Origin: Isoetes taiwanensis
Lineage: Eukaryota > Streptophyta > Lycopodiopsida > Isoetales > Isoetaceae
Length of the DNA stretch: 64,000 nucleotides
Direction of reading: 5' to 3'
Assembly (NCBI GenBank): GCA_021234155.1
Contig: JAJEKV010000107.1
Span: 1 to 64,000, forward strand
The position numbers and the translations under genes were made by a program. Positions 32,017 through 44,203 of the stretch are shown here, in pieces (the stretch's first letter is position 1; each line of letters starts with the position of its first letter). The notes under the pieces were generated by a model. It was not told the DNA's origin. It ran no database searches and saw only the letters and a list, made by a program, of their open reading frames with translations.

Positions 32017-32291
32017 GTGTTGGATCTTTGGGAGTTGGCTTGTTTAGTTGTGGCATTGTGATACTAATGGTTTTTCTCTTTCAGAGACATCAGTAGATGG
32101 TATCCTCAGAGGGGGTTAGCATGAAGGTGCTGAGTAAGAATTCCCAATGTAAGCTATGGAAGCAACTTTCGACGATATTGAGGTACAGATTTTCTTGTAT
32201 AAGTTTGGAATATACATGATCATGGTAGTTGTGATGGATTCAATAAGTGCTTAGATTTGTGATCGACCCATGAGGACATGGGTTAATTTTT

Positions 32292-32303
32292 AGAAGGGGA
32301 GAT
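32292..32303 (+). other. Polypurine tract
   Basis: AGAAGGGGAGAT sits directly before the TGTAACGG that starts the 3' LTR, the usual position for second-strand priming. Confidence 0.88.
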
Positions 32304-33182
32304 TGTAACGGACCTGGCCACCTAATGGTTCAGTATACGCATTTGTGTATGGTACGTATATGAGTTATATATGTACTTGTGGCATGCATGCAGCATGGGC
32401 TCATGTAAACAAAGGGTTTACAAAATAAGGCAATATTGGAAAGAGGGCTTTTGGTGGTACGTGAAGCTCTTTGCAAGAGAAGGCTATTTGGGAGTATCAA
32501 AGCAGAGAAGCATTGGAGCTTATCAAAGTTGGAGACGGAGAACGGAACTGCACCAAATCTTCTCTTATCAGGTGGGGTTTTGAATTCTAAGGATTCAATT
32601 GAGGCTTGCATGGTCTGCTAAGAGTTAAATTGCATATGGTAAGAGTTGTGATTGAGAGGTTTTCCATCGGAATAAGCAATCCGGAGAGGTGTTTAGGAGG
32701 TGTTTGTGGATATAAGAAGTATTAGGATAAGGTTAAAAGGAGGTCTGAATTAATCCTAATTGGAAAACTATGGGCTGCACTAAGGGTTACATTCTCGCAA
32801 CAAAATCGCAACAAAAATCGTCACATGTGGAACCGGATCCTCTTGAGACTCTTGGTAATGACCTGGAACACATCGATTTGGCTTGCTAAAGGGCCGAAAT
32901 TGGAGAAGCAATAGTTGTTTGGCTGAAATTAGAGGTGGAAGTAGTTGTTGGATGGTGACCGTAGCTCAAAAAAACAGCCCAGAATGACTTAGAACTGCCA
33001 TAAAATGATGTGAATCTCTTATGGGTCTATCAGGATAGGCTTTAGCAGCAATAACGAACCTGATTATGGAGGTTTTGATCAAGATTGGGGGCTGCCGGAT
33101 CTGTTTCAGAAGCCCAATCTATTTGTTGCTACTGGATGAATTTTGATTGGAAACCACTTGGGTCAGGTTGATTTGGGGCTGG
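32304..33182 (+). repeat. 3' LTR, first part
   Basis: Matches 29230-30106 almost base for base until the nested element begins at 33183 (TGTTTGGGG). Confidence 0.9.
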
Positions 33183-33766
33183 TGTTTGGGGTCTGGGTTC
33201 GGGAACTCCTGGAAGACAGCCCTCTGTGAGGACCCGTGGATCTAACAGGAGAGTCCGGGGGACTATGTCACGCGGGATTTGCAAGAAGAGAAGAAGAAGA
33301 AGAAAACAGAACAAATGAGAGAAAGATGATAAGCTTCCTTGATATCAATGATGAACATACATGAGCTCTAATAGAGAGAAAACTGAAAAGGAGACAAGAC
33401 TCAAAACTCATCTAAAAACTCATGTGCTAGCTCTACTCATATATATAGTACAATGGCCTTGGGCCCAATATAGACACTCGACTGATCGGTGCGACTCACG
33501 GAAGGAGGCCCTGATTTTGCAGGAATGTTGGCGGTGCCTCTTGAAGTGCCTAGAATCACCGACGCCGACGCTGGCGCGGGCGGGCGTCACTTGTCCGAGC
33601 GGGGCCTCTTGTTGACCGGGCCAAAGGCTTTGATGCGTGGGTTGCCGCCGCTTGGGCTTCTGTTGAGCCTTTGATGGTGACCCGCGGTCGACCGAGGATC
33701 CTTGAGCTTGACCTGGTCCGTTGTATGCATGAATAGTCCCGTACCGGGAGAGGCCTGGGACTAACA
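33183..33766 (-). repeat. Ty3/gypsy 3' LTR
   Basis: Starts TGTTTGGGGTC and ends GGGACTAACA on +. It matches 43627-44203 closely in AT-rich parts, with dense differences in its GC-rich third (33550-33720). Confidence 0.88.
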
Positions 33767-36700
33767 CCCCCACCAAACGACACTCGAGAGTGAAGAAAAG
33801 GAGGAAGTGTTTCGAGGGCGGGGAAGCCATCGGGCGAAAGTGATCCTCACGGGAGTGAGGACGGGCACCATTATGGTATGGCTAATGAGATCCCGGGCGT
33901 GTTTGAAGAGCGGGAGGAGTGTTTTGGCCAAGGGCGAGGATCTCGCATCAATAAGAAAGCGAGGCGTACCATGTCTTCAAGGGGCGGTGGGCGTCAAGAA
34001 ATGTACCGACATTCCATGAGGAGACAGTCCGGAGGCCAAAGGCACCGATTAGCGGCATTCTGGATTGCAAATTGAAAAATGGGACGCCGCCGATTTAAGG
34101 AGCTTAGCAAAATGCATTTGAGGCAGCACAAAAACACGCTTGAAGATGAACCGAAGGATCGGGTGAGGTGGTGGCATTCTCGCAAGAAGGTGTCAAGACC
34201 ATGAAGCGCATCCCCGCCGTTTGCCAACCACGCCATTAACAATGTAGATCCAATTCGTGGTGGTGTCCGAGTGGCACCTTCTTCCCAATGTGAGCGGGCG
34301 AACAAAACGTGGATCCCACCGGAGATCCGCCGAGATCCGAGGTGGTGTCCATCCCGCATGACCATCCATGACCTTGGTCCAAAAAGGAAGGCGCCAATCG
34401 AAGTCGGGAACCGGGCGGAGGTGCGCCTGAGGGGAAGCATAGGGAGAAGGAACCATGCCCGGGCGTGGGTTGCCGAAAGCCGGTCTCCCTGAATTGATCG
34501 ACAAGATCCGGATCAAGAGCCCGACACCAACGATCCCAAAGAGAAGGTAGAGTCGAGAGTTGACAGGAGGGCTATCCCATCCCGTGGGGGACCGCCTTGC
34601 TATCCAACGAGCTTGTAATCGATTGTAACCCATGAGGTGTCGCGATATAAATTTGTGCATAGGGAAGATCCTCGGGATGTCCTAGATACTTCCTCGATTT
34701 GTTGCGGCGCTTCCGCTTGCCGGAGAGATAAATGATTGGCAAGCTCGGGCATGTACTCGATGAAGAGTTTGGGTCCGAAAGCAGATCCGCAAGATATGGA
34801 TTGTTATCCCGAAGCACCCATTGCACAATTGGGGTCACCCCGAAAAAGTCGGGGCGTGGCCCATTTCCAAAGTGTTCCGTGTATCACCCGGATAGAAATC
34901 ATGAAATATGTAAGCCATGGGCTGAACCACTCTCAAGGTGATAAAGTCCGGATCGGCCACGTTGTATGAGATCAAAGACCACAAGGGCACAAAGACAACC
35001 CTTTGTCTTCAATGGAGAGTTCGCCAACCAAGAAAATCTCGTGACCGCCGGGGAATATCCACAGGTCCATCGCCGCATGCCACTTCGAAAGGAAGAGGTG
35101 GGCGAAAGCAACCACATAATCGTGATAGCAGGAGGGAACGGGAAGTCAACAGCATTCCGTTAAAAATGGTATGGGCGTCAAGTTTTGCTTGAGCCTCATC
35201 GCCAGATCAATAGCTGCTGCGTGTTGTTCGAGATCACGGATCCGGTTGTCCCTTTCGAAAGCAAAGGCGCGGATCGGGTCCGCGGACCCGTTCGAGAAGT
35301 GTTGACTGGGAGGAGGATTTCCCGGGAGTATTGAGGCGACCGCGGCAATCTCCGCGTCATCCGGTATCTTCTGTTTACGCACCTCGTAAGGCGATCTTGA
35401 AGAGAGGTGAGCCGAGAGGTGTAGAAAGCCGAGCCGTCAAGGAGGCAACTTGAAGCGCCCCGTGCTGAAAGGTTTTGAACTTGAGTGCTGAAATTTTCAC
35501 ACGCCGGAGTACAAGGCATTGAGCTTAGCAATATCTGCGTCCTTGGTACTCGTGGAGAGCGGCTTTGGACTTGTTGTGCTCCAATAAATTACGAATGTCG
35601 ATTGAGCTGAGCCTTTGTTGATCCGCGAGTTGGCTGACTTGAGCTTGTGCACTTTTGAGATCCGCATGAGCCCGTAAGAGAGCTTCATGCTTGTCTTGAA
35701 GTTTGGCCTCCAAAGTTGTAACTTGGGCGGTTGCAGCTTGAAGGTCCCGTGTACCGCATCGAGGCCTCTAGTGCCCGTTGAACCCCGCTCATAAGAGCCG
35801 CCTTGGGATTCTTGTAACTTGAGAGCAAAGCAGCTTGAGCATCCTGGCGATCTCGATACAACAACCGACGAGGGTGTTGTGGTGGTGGAGCCGGCCGTTG
35901 CCCGGTTTGTGATGTTTGGGAAAAATGGTGGGAACCGGATGGTGTAGCGGAGGAGGAGACAAAGTGACATGGGTGTGCTGATTTGTGGACATGACGGGGA
36001 AGACGGGCGTCAAGTGCCGCCTTTGGTGAGTTATTGGAAGAGAGCGCCGAAAGTGGAAGTATGAGAATCGGTGGTGTGGGAGGGAAGTAATGACGGACGA
36101 GGGCTTGAAAGTGGCCTCCCACGAAACTTCAGAAATGGAAGTGGTACCCTAAAAGGCGGTCCATTTCTTGGAGAAGACGATAGAACATCATTTGGGGCCA
36201 ATCTATGTGGTGTTTGGAGTGTGTAGCTTGATGACCAGGTTATAGAAAGGCTTATTGATATGGGTGTTCTTGATAGAATACCCAAGGAACTTTCGCCCAC
36301 GTAAATTTAACAAAGGTGTCGCGGAGGCTTGTCGATATTGGTCGGGCGATGGACATTGGCATGATAAGCAGGTGCACCAAACTCGGCAATCGAGATCCCG
36401 TATGGCAGACCATGATACACAAAGGGGTGTGCAAGGGAATATGAAATACCTCGAAATCAAATGTTGAGTCAGCGAAATGGTGGTGCCATCGACCACGGTG
36501 GTGTAGTAGCCTTATGGGCGTTAACGATATTGGCGATGAACTACTTCAACCGGGTCGATTTGGAGCCGGAAGTTCCATTTGAGAGAATTCAGTAAAAGCC
36601 GGTGTCGTTCGGCGACTTCTTTATTTGGGCCAACAAGGGCTTCCACGGAAAGTGGGCGCCAAGAAGGATCTGAGATGCAAAAAGGGCGGATCCTTGGGAG

Positions 36701-37769
36701 CGGTAGGCTTGAAGTGTAGAAAATCTTGGGGCAGCCATGGTAACGATGTGCGTAAACGAAGAGTGATTCCAAAGGCGGAAGGCGAAAGTCGAAGCCCTGA
36801 GGAGGACAAAAGCGAGGAGGAGCGAAAAGGTTTGTTTTAGGGCTCATGGCGGAGGCGAAGAGGTATGAAGAGTCTTAAAGCGGGAGTCGTTGATGGTGCG
36901 GTGTCGAAAGATGCCAAGAAGGGTATTGAGAGGCAAAAATTTGGCTAAGTCCCAAAAAGCGTAAGGGGAGAAACAATGAGCGGTGAGGATGAGGCGTGAA
37001 AGAAGGATCGGAGGTGACAATTGGGCAAAGGACACATATTAATGTTCGGCAGGCGTGAAAAGAAGGAATGGCATTCAATGCCGGGCAACTCGGTGGGATA
37101 TCATTAAAAGGAATGTGTCGGAAGGTACCATGGCTAGATATGCGGCGGGAGAAAAGATTCTCGGTTTAAACTTGACCTTGCATTGCAAAACACGTTGGCG
37201 ATTTGTGTGATTGGTCCACGCCGACAAGGAGTTCCTCGATTGGCTATATAAGGCAACCGAGTAACGGCGCATCCGATGGCGCTTTCGGTATGGCTCTGCC
37301 GCCGCTTGAACGAAGATCGCACTATGCCCACTAACCGCCGAGTGGGTTGCATGCAAGATGAATTGTTCGGATCTTCGGCGCTGCCACAACCGCGGGCATT
37401 GAATGGACGGTGGTGTGCGGGATGGCTGAACATCCCGACCGAAGACCAACGGGATGGAGGTGGTTCGCGACCTTATTTGGGATCCGGAGCGTAACCTCTA
37501 CCATCTCCTCAGCATCACCTCTGCTCAACCCTTAGGAGTAGAGGGTTTTTCCTCTTAGGACTTAGTAGATAGGGCTCACGAGCCGTTTTGTATATATAGG
37601 CGGTGCCCATAGCGGGAAATAGCTGGGCTGCGCCCACATTTTGTAAAAAAATCTCCACTATAATATAATATACCGCCTTTCTAGTCACTTTACGTGGTGT
37701 TTGCTTCTTGAACTGTCTCGTGTGTTGATGTTCACACACGTGTGATGAAATGCTTTGAGGCGAAAACCA
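33767..37769 (-). other. 4-kb extra region between integrase and 3' LTR
   Basis: Much longer than usual for this element type and full of broken - strand frames. 35710-35530 is coiled coil (KHEALLRAHADLKSAQAQV); 36000-35850 is Ser/His/Pro-rich; 36360-36250 reads FVKFTWAKVPWVFYQEHPYQ; 36840-36520 has hydrophobic-aromatic text. Together this suggests an additional protein of unknown function carried by the element or a captured host gene, with so many indels that no domain can be named. An aminotransferase-like plant mobile domain is a guess only. Confidence 0.4.
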
Positions 37770-38724
37770 TTAACCAATGTAGGTAATGGAGTGCCATCTA
37801 ACTCGGCCCGGTTGGAAAACGCTTGGTCTAACCACTTGAACAATTTGATAAGGGCCAAGCCAACGAAACTTGAGTTTACAGGAAAATTTTGTACACGGAA
37901 TCATAAAGAAGAACCAAATCGCCTTCTTTGAATGTTTTTGTCTTCGGACGTTTGTCATGTAAAGATTTTTGCAATCATTTGTCCATGAAGAACACGAATA
38001 TAAGCATCCCGGCCGAAGTTCATCCAAACTGTTCTAATTGATAGACCCTTTCTTTGAGTGCGGAGGTGGATTATGAGCAAGAGCCAGATTGAAAGCGGAG
38101 TGTTGGAAGGATGTATTCAAAGCGGCATGAGAGCTTCGACCATAAACCAATTTTAAAAAGGAGTGTGGCCGGTAGCAATTTTGAAACAAGTATTGTAGGC
38201 CCAAAGAACGATGGGAAGTTTTATGCCGCCAATCATGCGGGAAGCGTCACAAATTTTCTTGAGAATGGTGACCGAGTTTTGTTGGTGCTCTCGCCAAAAC
38301 CATTACCTTGAGGATAGTAAGGTGTGCTCTTGTGATGATGTATCGGGGAGATAATCCGTCACTCCTTGATAGTATGATTGATGAAATGAACACCACGGTC
38401 GACTGACTCAGCTCCGCTGGCAGCCGAATCGCGTGATAATTTGTTGATAGAGGACCCTAGCCGTGCTTGCGCAAGTGTTATGCGGAAGTGCACAAGCTTC
38501 CGCCCATTTGGTGGCGAGTCGGTGAGGACCGTAATGTAGCAGACGCGGGTGTGCCGTATGGGGAGATCTATAGGTCCCCAAAGTCCATTCCCCATTTCTT
38601 TGAAGGGAAGTGGCGTGGCGGCGGCGTCAAAGGGAAGAAGCGTCACGGGCCGTGGGGCCCCCCACCCGGCAAGCGTCACACGCGTCTGGCGTGGGCGTGA
38701 GCATCTTTGAAGAGCGTGGGCCAA
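37770..38724 (-). pseudogene. Integrase core and C-terminal region
   Basis: FKEMGNGLWGPIDLP matches the start of the core, DRGVHFINHTIKE holds the second catalytic Asp, and STPYYPQGNGFGESTNK (about 38335-38285) is the block carrying the catalytic Glu. 37940-37800 reads KFSCKLKFRWLGPYQIVQVV, the typical post-core region. Frame damage is heavy. No chromodomain could be recognised after it. Confidence 0.72.
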
Positions 38725-38859
38725 TAATACCCGCGAGAAGGATTTTGCGTCTTTGTGGTGTCACCATGAAAATGACCACCACCGAGGCCCTTGATGAGCT
38801 TCTCGAACAATATCCGGAACTTCATGAGGTAGAACACACGGCGTCGAAGGATGGTGTCC

Positions 38860-39594
38860 TTACCCTTTTGTAGAGATGTCCGCAACCATGGTGTAGTCAC
38901 GGACCCGGCGTCTCGTCTTACGGTGGAAGAGCACACGTGAGGAGGAGGTACCGCTGAAAATCATGGAACCAATGTGGTGTTGCGCGTGACTAAAAAGAGC
39001 CGAGCATCGGGGAAAGGCGTCGAGACTCGGTTGAGGGATCATCTGTGTGGATGCGTGAAAGATAATCCGAAACGACATGAGATTTTGCGGCCTATGAAGC
39101 GATTTCAAAAGGAGCAAATTCTTGAGAAGAAGGACCCAACGAAAGCAATGCGGCCCGTGGGCGTGGACTTGTTGATCAAATAGAGGAGTGCTTGGTGGTC
39201 CACAAAGAACTTGATTTGATCTGCCCAAAAGGTAATACGGAAGCGTTGGACACGTAAAAATGAGACCCAAAGCTTCACGCCAGGCGGCGTAATAGTTGCG
39301 CCAGCCCGAATTGAGTTTTTTTACCGGCGAAGCGATTTGGTTTGTCGATTAGCAGCATCATATTCTTGAGAAAGAACAGCTCCAATAGCAAACGTAGAGA
39401 CATCGACATGAGCGCGGAAAGGGCTTGTCCCATTGAGGAGGAACAAGAACCGGTGCCGAGTAAGCAAAAGCTTGAATTTGTTGGAAAAAGATCCGCCGGG
39501 AATTCCAAGCCCGTGTAGATTAGGTCACCCATGAGTTTATGAATGGGATGCGCAATGGCCGCTAGTCGGTATGAAGGTGGAGTAATAATTGACC
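38860..39594 (-). pseudogene. RNase H region
   Basis: Read across frames: FRAHVDVSTFAIGAVLSQE (39440-39380), then YYLLGR and LCGPPSTPLFDQ corresponding to the usual KFFVDHQALLYLI block. It is strongly frameshifted, so the catalytic residues cannot be checked one by one. It degrades the RNA strand of the RNA-DNA hybrid in this family. Confidence 0.55.
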
Positions 39595-40171
39595 TTACCG
39601 GAAAGAGCGTGTCTCCTTGATATTGGCTGGTGCTTGAGCCTTGAGCACCAACCGATTTTGGCGGGGATGCGTGGTGATACGCTTTGCGACAACATGGCCT
39701 AACAGAACACCAGAGGTGACGCAAAAGGTGCATTTCTCAGGATTGAGACTAATGCCGGACTCATCACATTTCTGGAAGACGAGTTCCAATTTATCCAAAT
39801 GGTCAGCCATGGAACTGTAGGCAGAGAAGTCATCTTGAAAAATTTGCAAGAAGGGATTTTCCTTCATGAAATCATGAAAAACTGAGAGCATGATGCGTTG
39901 AAACGTTGATGGAGAGTTTGATAGTCCAAAAGGAACCACCTTGTAGGCAAAAGTGCCCCACGGGGTGGTGAAGGTAGTCTTGAGTTGATCAGATTCTTTG
40001 ATTGAGATCGATTGTAGCGAGAGAAAAACCATCCATAAAGGAGTACATCTCATGTCCAGCCACCTCTTCGAACACAGTGCGTGAAGGGAAGTGGAAAATG
40101 ATCACGCTCGGTGGCTGATTGAGTTTCAGATAGTCCCACAGGGCGGATCTTACCATTGTGTTTAAGGGCAA
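39595..40171 (-). pseudogene. pol: Reverse transcriptase domain
   Basis: Conserved RT blocks are present in order: HEMYSFMDGFS (Asp near 40033), TTFTTPWGTFAYKVVPFGLS, NSPSTFQRIMLSVFHDF, and the catalytic box IFQDDFSAYS with its Asp pair near 39829-39834, then LNPEKCTFCVTSGVLLGHVV. The usual box is (Y/F)-x-D-D; here it reads F-Q-D-D. One frame change falls between the first and second blocks (near 40020). The finger region upstream (40874-40212) is degraded. Confidence 0.85.
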
Positions 40172-40870
40172 TGGCGATGGGGCTCACCCATTGAATGTTT
40201 GACCTCATAGATCAAAACTGCGACAAGGAGTTTGTCAATTTCCGCCTTGGCGATCCGCGGTAATTAGGGTTGAGCGGCATTGTCGTTGCTACACCGGTGC
40301 GTGCATCGATTTGGTAGGAATGGTGAGTTCCCCAAGCTTTTGTTGATTCCCGAAGATCTTTGTAACTCGGCGAAAATGTGTTTGAATTTTTGAACGACAG
40401 CGGCCTGTTACGATAGGAATAGGAAGATTGGCGGCAATGCGGACGGGTTGATTGTTGCAGCGTCCACAATTTCGACCACGAGTCCGAATATGGGGTATGA
40501 CGGTATCTGGACAATGTGTGGGGAGGTTGGAGCATAACCGGATGCGTGGCACTTTTGCGTGGTGAAAAGAGGGGTTGCTCGGTTTCATCGGCGAGAGGTT
40601 GCTTCATGGCGGCGTGTACATCAACGGGGAGTTGCGGGGAGGTGCGGCATCGAAAAGTGATCAACACGTTGGATGCGATTGCAAGGAGCCGGTAAGGGTC
40701 AAGCAAAGCGACCCACGGCTGGTCACGATCAAAGTCATTTAAGCCCCAAGGATCGGCATATTCGGGTAGGATACGAGGCGGACTTCGCGGTGGAGCTGAA
40801 CTTGATAAATATTCGAGCTTCTTGAGAATCGTATGCGAGAGAGAGGGTTCCGCATTGTCAGCAGAAATGA

Positions 40871-41239
40871 TCACACGTTTGTTTGCAAGTCCATGGTGGC
40901 ATTGAGATGACCATCAGTGATGACTAACTGGTCCGTGGCCCAGTAATGGATACTCTTTGCCTGGCGGAGAAAAGGTCTGCCGACCAGCATTTCATAGTCA
41001 CCTGGATCTTCGCCAGCTTTCCAAACTCCAAATTCCATGGGGAAGCGGAGATCACCAATGTTGATGTGAAGAATAGGTGTGACGCCTTGAGGTCGCGTGA
41101 TATGGCCATTAGCCAATTTGATGTCATATGGGGCCCGAAAGAGTTGTGTGATGCCCATTTGTTTGCGGAGTTTATCCGTGATGAGATTGACTGCGCTACC
41201 TCCATCTATTTGAACATGGTTGACTTGCTGATTACCCAA
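40871..41239 (-). pseudogene. Retroviral-type aspartic protease domain
   Basis: VQIDGGSAVNLI carries the active-site Asp in a D-G-G variant near 41206, followed by the flap-side sequence and YEMLVGRPFLRQAKSIHYW, the usual LGRP(F/W)L region. The domain is open for 122 codons. It processes the gag-pol polyprotein in this family. Upstream, 41639-41280 is the linker from gag (PRTPAPVEPADPFSHVPLEL). Confidence 0.75.
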
Positions 41240-42319
41240 GTGGCATGGGCCCGTGGGTGTAGAGTAGCCACGGCCCCAACTAAAAGCAGTTGGGAGTGGT
41301 AGCTGGTCCTTGAGGCGGGACGAGTTTCAAAATGGTTGCCAAGCTTAAAGGAATTTTGATCTTGGCTAGCTCCTCTTGGAGTTCTAGAGGCACATGGGAA
41401 AAAGGATCTGCTGGTTCCACTGGTGCGGGAGTGCGTGGCAGGGAAGCAGCAACTTCTTTGAGTAAGTCAACCTCGGCAGCAATATTGGGATACGTCACGA
41501 GGCGTGGAGGTTGAGATGTGGAAGGGTATCTTGTCTTTGTTGAGCTCACGGTGGTGGCATGAGCGTTTGCCAATGTGCGGCCTTTGGCTTGCATGAGGTT
41601 CAAAATGCTTTGGCGAACTTTGGGCATGACATGTGGCATGAGCTTCTCAAGTCAGGTGCAAAGTGTACCTTTTTTCGTCGCTTTGAGGAATGGTGTCCTG
41701 ACAAAAGGCGGGGTTGCGTGCCATTGAGAATAATGGTCAAGGGGCGTGATGCCTTGGTGCGGCGTGAAACTAAACCAACCCAATTTGGCAATTTGGGCCG
41801 GGAGGATTAAGTGCACGAAAAATTTCCTCTTGTGCTTGTTGATCCGGTGAGGTTGATTTCTTTGGAGCTGGTTGATAAGCGTGATTCTTTGAGGCGCTCT
41901 TGGTGGCTTCTTAGAAGCTGGTCTCGGGCCTTGTTTGCCATTAGCAATCGAGTTGGTAAGCCGTGAGGCGGACCGATGTGGTACGATTGGTGCAGGAAGC
42001 TGTACCTGAACTTGTGGAAGTTGAGGACACAGGTGGTGGTATGACCCCATTCTTGACGGTGATAACAGCGAGCTTTGGAAGGATCAAAAGGAGGGCGTTG
42101 GTTGGATCCCGTGGTTGCTCTGTTGCGATAGAGTTGCGTGGGTTGCACATTTTTGAAGTGGTGGCTGCTGATAGTGCGATTGTTCTTTGAGGTGTGGTTT
42201 GCACTTGATAAACCATTTTGTTCTTGGAGCGGTGTGGGATGAGTGCGAGTGCACTTTCGTCCCGTGGCATGATTACACATGTTGCATCGCTTGCAATGAG
42301 GCGGGCCATTGGTGGAGTT

Positions 42320-43410
42320 GCACTCATTTGCCAAATGGCCTTGGTATTTGCAAATATGGCACAGTGATTTGACTTATTTGTGGATTAGCGTGTTGAGGCT
42401 GAGCATTTGTTTGTGGAACCATGGCAGGTGGAATGAGCAGGGAGCTCTTGAAGAGCCACGCCTCGGGGAGGAAACATTGGATCGAGTGATTGACAAGGTC
42501 GATAGCCTGCTCCAAAGTCTTGGGGCCTTGGTATTGAGTCATGAGTCGAATAGCTGGAGGAAGTCCTTGGAGAAACCAGACCAAAATCTGGCTCTGTGTG
42601 GGGTACTCCTTGAGCTTACTTAGCAGAATGTGAAGTCGATCCGCAAAATCCCGGAAGGCGGGACTTCAGTAGGCTCTTGTTGAAGTTCATTGAGTTGCTT
42701 GAGATGAAGTTGATCATCATCCAGTGGTGCCATAATGAGAGAAAAGCAGTTCTCATTTCCGGACCAGTCTTGTTTCCAATGGCTTTTGTTGGACATGAGC
42801 CATTGATGAGGAGAACCACGCCAGGGTGGTGGAAAAAAGATGTGGAATTTCAGTTGAGGTTGCGCATGACCATTTAGGACAGCTAGAGCCTCAAATTCTT
42901 CCATGTGGGCCCTGAGCACTTTGGTCTAACGGTTTGCCTTTCGTGTTGCCAAAGGTGGGATAAGTCGATTTTGAGTCCCGAAAGGTAGATGTGAAAGTGC
43001 CGGTTTGGGCGACAGAACGAGTATAGTGAGGATATTGAGGTTGAGTTGGAGGTGGCATGGTCTTGGGAAGGACCACGATGAAGGGGTGGCGGTGGTTGGC
43101 CGAAGTATGCTGGAGCATTGGTTTTGAGATCTGTAAGGTTGTAAGCAAGGAAGGCGATGGGAAGCGTAGGGAAAGGATATTCACGGGTAGGCATAAAAGG
43201 AGGAGGCGTGTGGATGGCAGGTGCCCACCGAGGGAGATGATGGTTGTGAAGGAAGAGGCGTATGGCCTGAAGAATGATGGATGTAGGCATGTTCAAATGA
43301 AAGCATGGTTGAGAAGGTTGAGCCCGAGCAAGGCTCCCCCGATAGTGATGAGGGGACTGAGGTTGTGAGCAATGTTTGCGCTTGGCGGAACCGGGGGCGA
43401 GCGAGGACAC
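42320..43410 (-). pseudogene. gag: gag region with CCHC zinc knuckle
   Basis: Capsid/nucleocapsid precursor of the nested element. The capsid portion is recognisable across frames (MEEFEALAVLNGHAQPQLKF, LHLKQLNELQQEP, WFLQGLPPAIRLMTQYQGPK, TLEQAIDLVNHS). The nucleocapsid zinc knuckle C-X2-C-X4-H-X4-C is intact at 42361-42320 (CHICKYQGHLANEC) and is followed by further Cys/His (CKRCNMCNH). Several frame changes split it into pieces. The N-terminal part (43410-42900) is Pro/His-rich and poorly conserved. Confidence 0.75.
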
Positions 43411-43626
43411 GAGGGGTGGGTATGGCCGACCGAGCCCTAGCCCAAGATGGCCTCCCCTATGTCATAAGCAGTTCCATACATGTGTAACCAGTTTCTAGAC
43501 GCCGATGGCGCTCAAGCGAGAGGCCGTCGGAGAAAGGAGTTCTTCCCGGCGTGAAATTACGGACGAACATGGCGGCGAGAAGAAAGAAAGTAGGATAGAA
43601 TCCCGACCCGGCCCGGCTGGCGGCGG

Positions 43627-44203
43627 TGTTTGGGGTCGGGTTCGGGGAACTCACGGAAGACAGCCCTCTGGAGGACCCGTGGATCTAACAGGAGAGTCAG
43701 GGGGACTATGTCACTTGCGGGATTTGCAAGAAGAGAAGAAGAAGAAGAAAAGAACAAATGAGAGAAAGATGATAAGCTTCCTTGATATCAATGATGAACA
43801 TACATGAGCTCATAATAGAGAAAAGCGAAAGGAGACAAGACTCAAAACTCATCTAAAAACTCATGTGCTAGCTCTACTCATATATATAGTACAATGGCCT
43901 TGGGCCCAATATAACACTCGGTGATCTCGGTGCCGACTCACGGAAGGAGGCCTGATTCTTGAGGAATGTTGGCGGTGCCTCTTGAAGTGCCTAGAATCCC
44001 CTGTGTGCCTTGGGGCGGTGGCGGGCGATCACTTGTCTGGCCAGGCGCCTCTTGTTAATGACCAAAGGCTTTGGCTAGCGTGGTTCCTTTGCTTGGGCTT
44101 CTGTGAGCCTTTGATGGGCGACCCGTGGTGGTGAGGATCCTTGAGCTTGACACGGTCCGTTGTATGCATGAATAGTCTGTACTAGGAGGCCTGAGGACTA
44201 ACA
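43627..44203 (-). repeat. Ty3/gypsy 5' LTR
   Basis: Partner of 33183-33766. Contains TATATATAGT (on +, near 43881), which reads ACTATATATA on -, a candidate TATA box for element transcription. Confidence 0.88.

Larger units (their letters stand above)
33183..44203 (-). mobile_element. Nested Ty3/gypsy retrotransposon (11 kb, minus strand)
   Basis: LTRs of about 580 bases at 33183-33766 and 43627-44203 (read on -: TGTTAGTCC...CCCCAAACA). The order gag, zinc knuckle, protease, RT, RNase H, integrase runs down the - strand between 43400 and 37770, which is the Ty3/gypsy order. A further 4 kb lies between integrase and the 3' LTR. A polypurine-type run (GGTGGGGG on -) abuts the 3' LTR at 33767. 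I could not find a standard PBS beside 43626. Target duplication is not clear: the left flank ends GCTGG and the right flank starts AATTT. Confidence 0.87.

Noticed and set aside
37770-43410. Integrated pararetrovirus or other viral sequence
   Set aside because: The gag-PR-RT-RH-INT order, flanking LTRs and absence of movement or coat protein motifs indicate an ordinary Ty3/gypsy retrotransposon.
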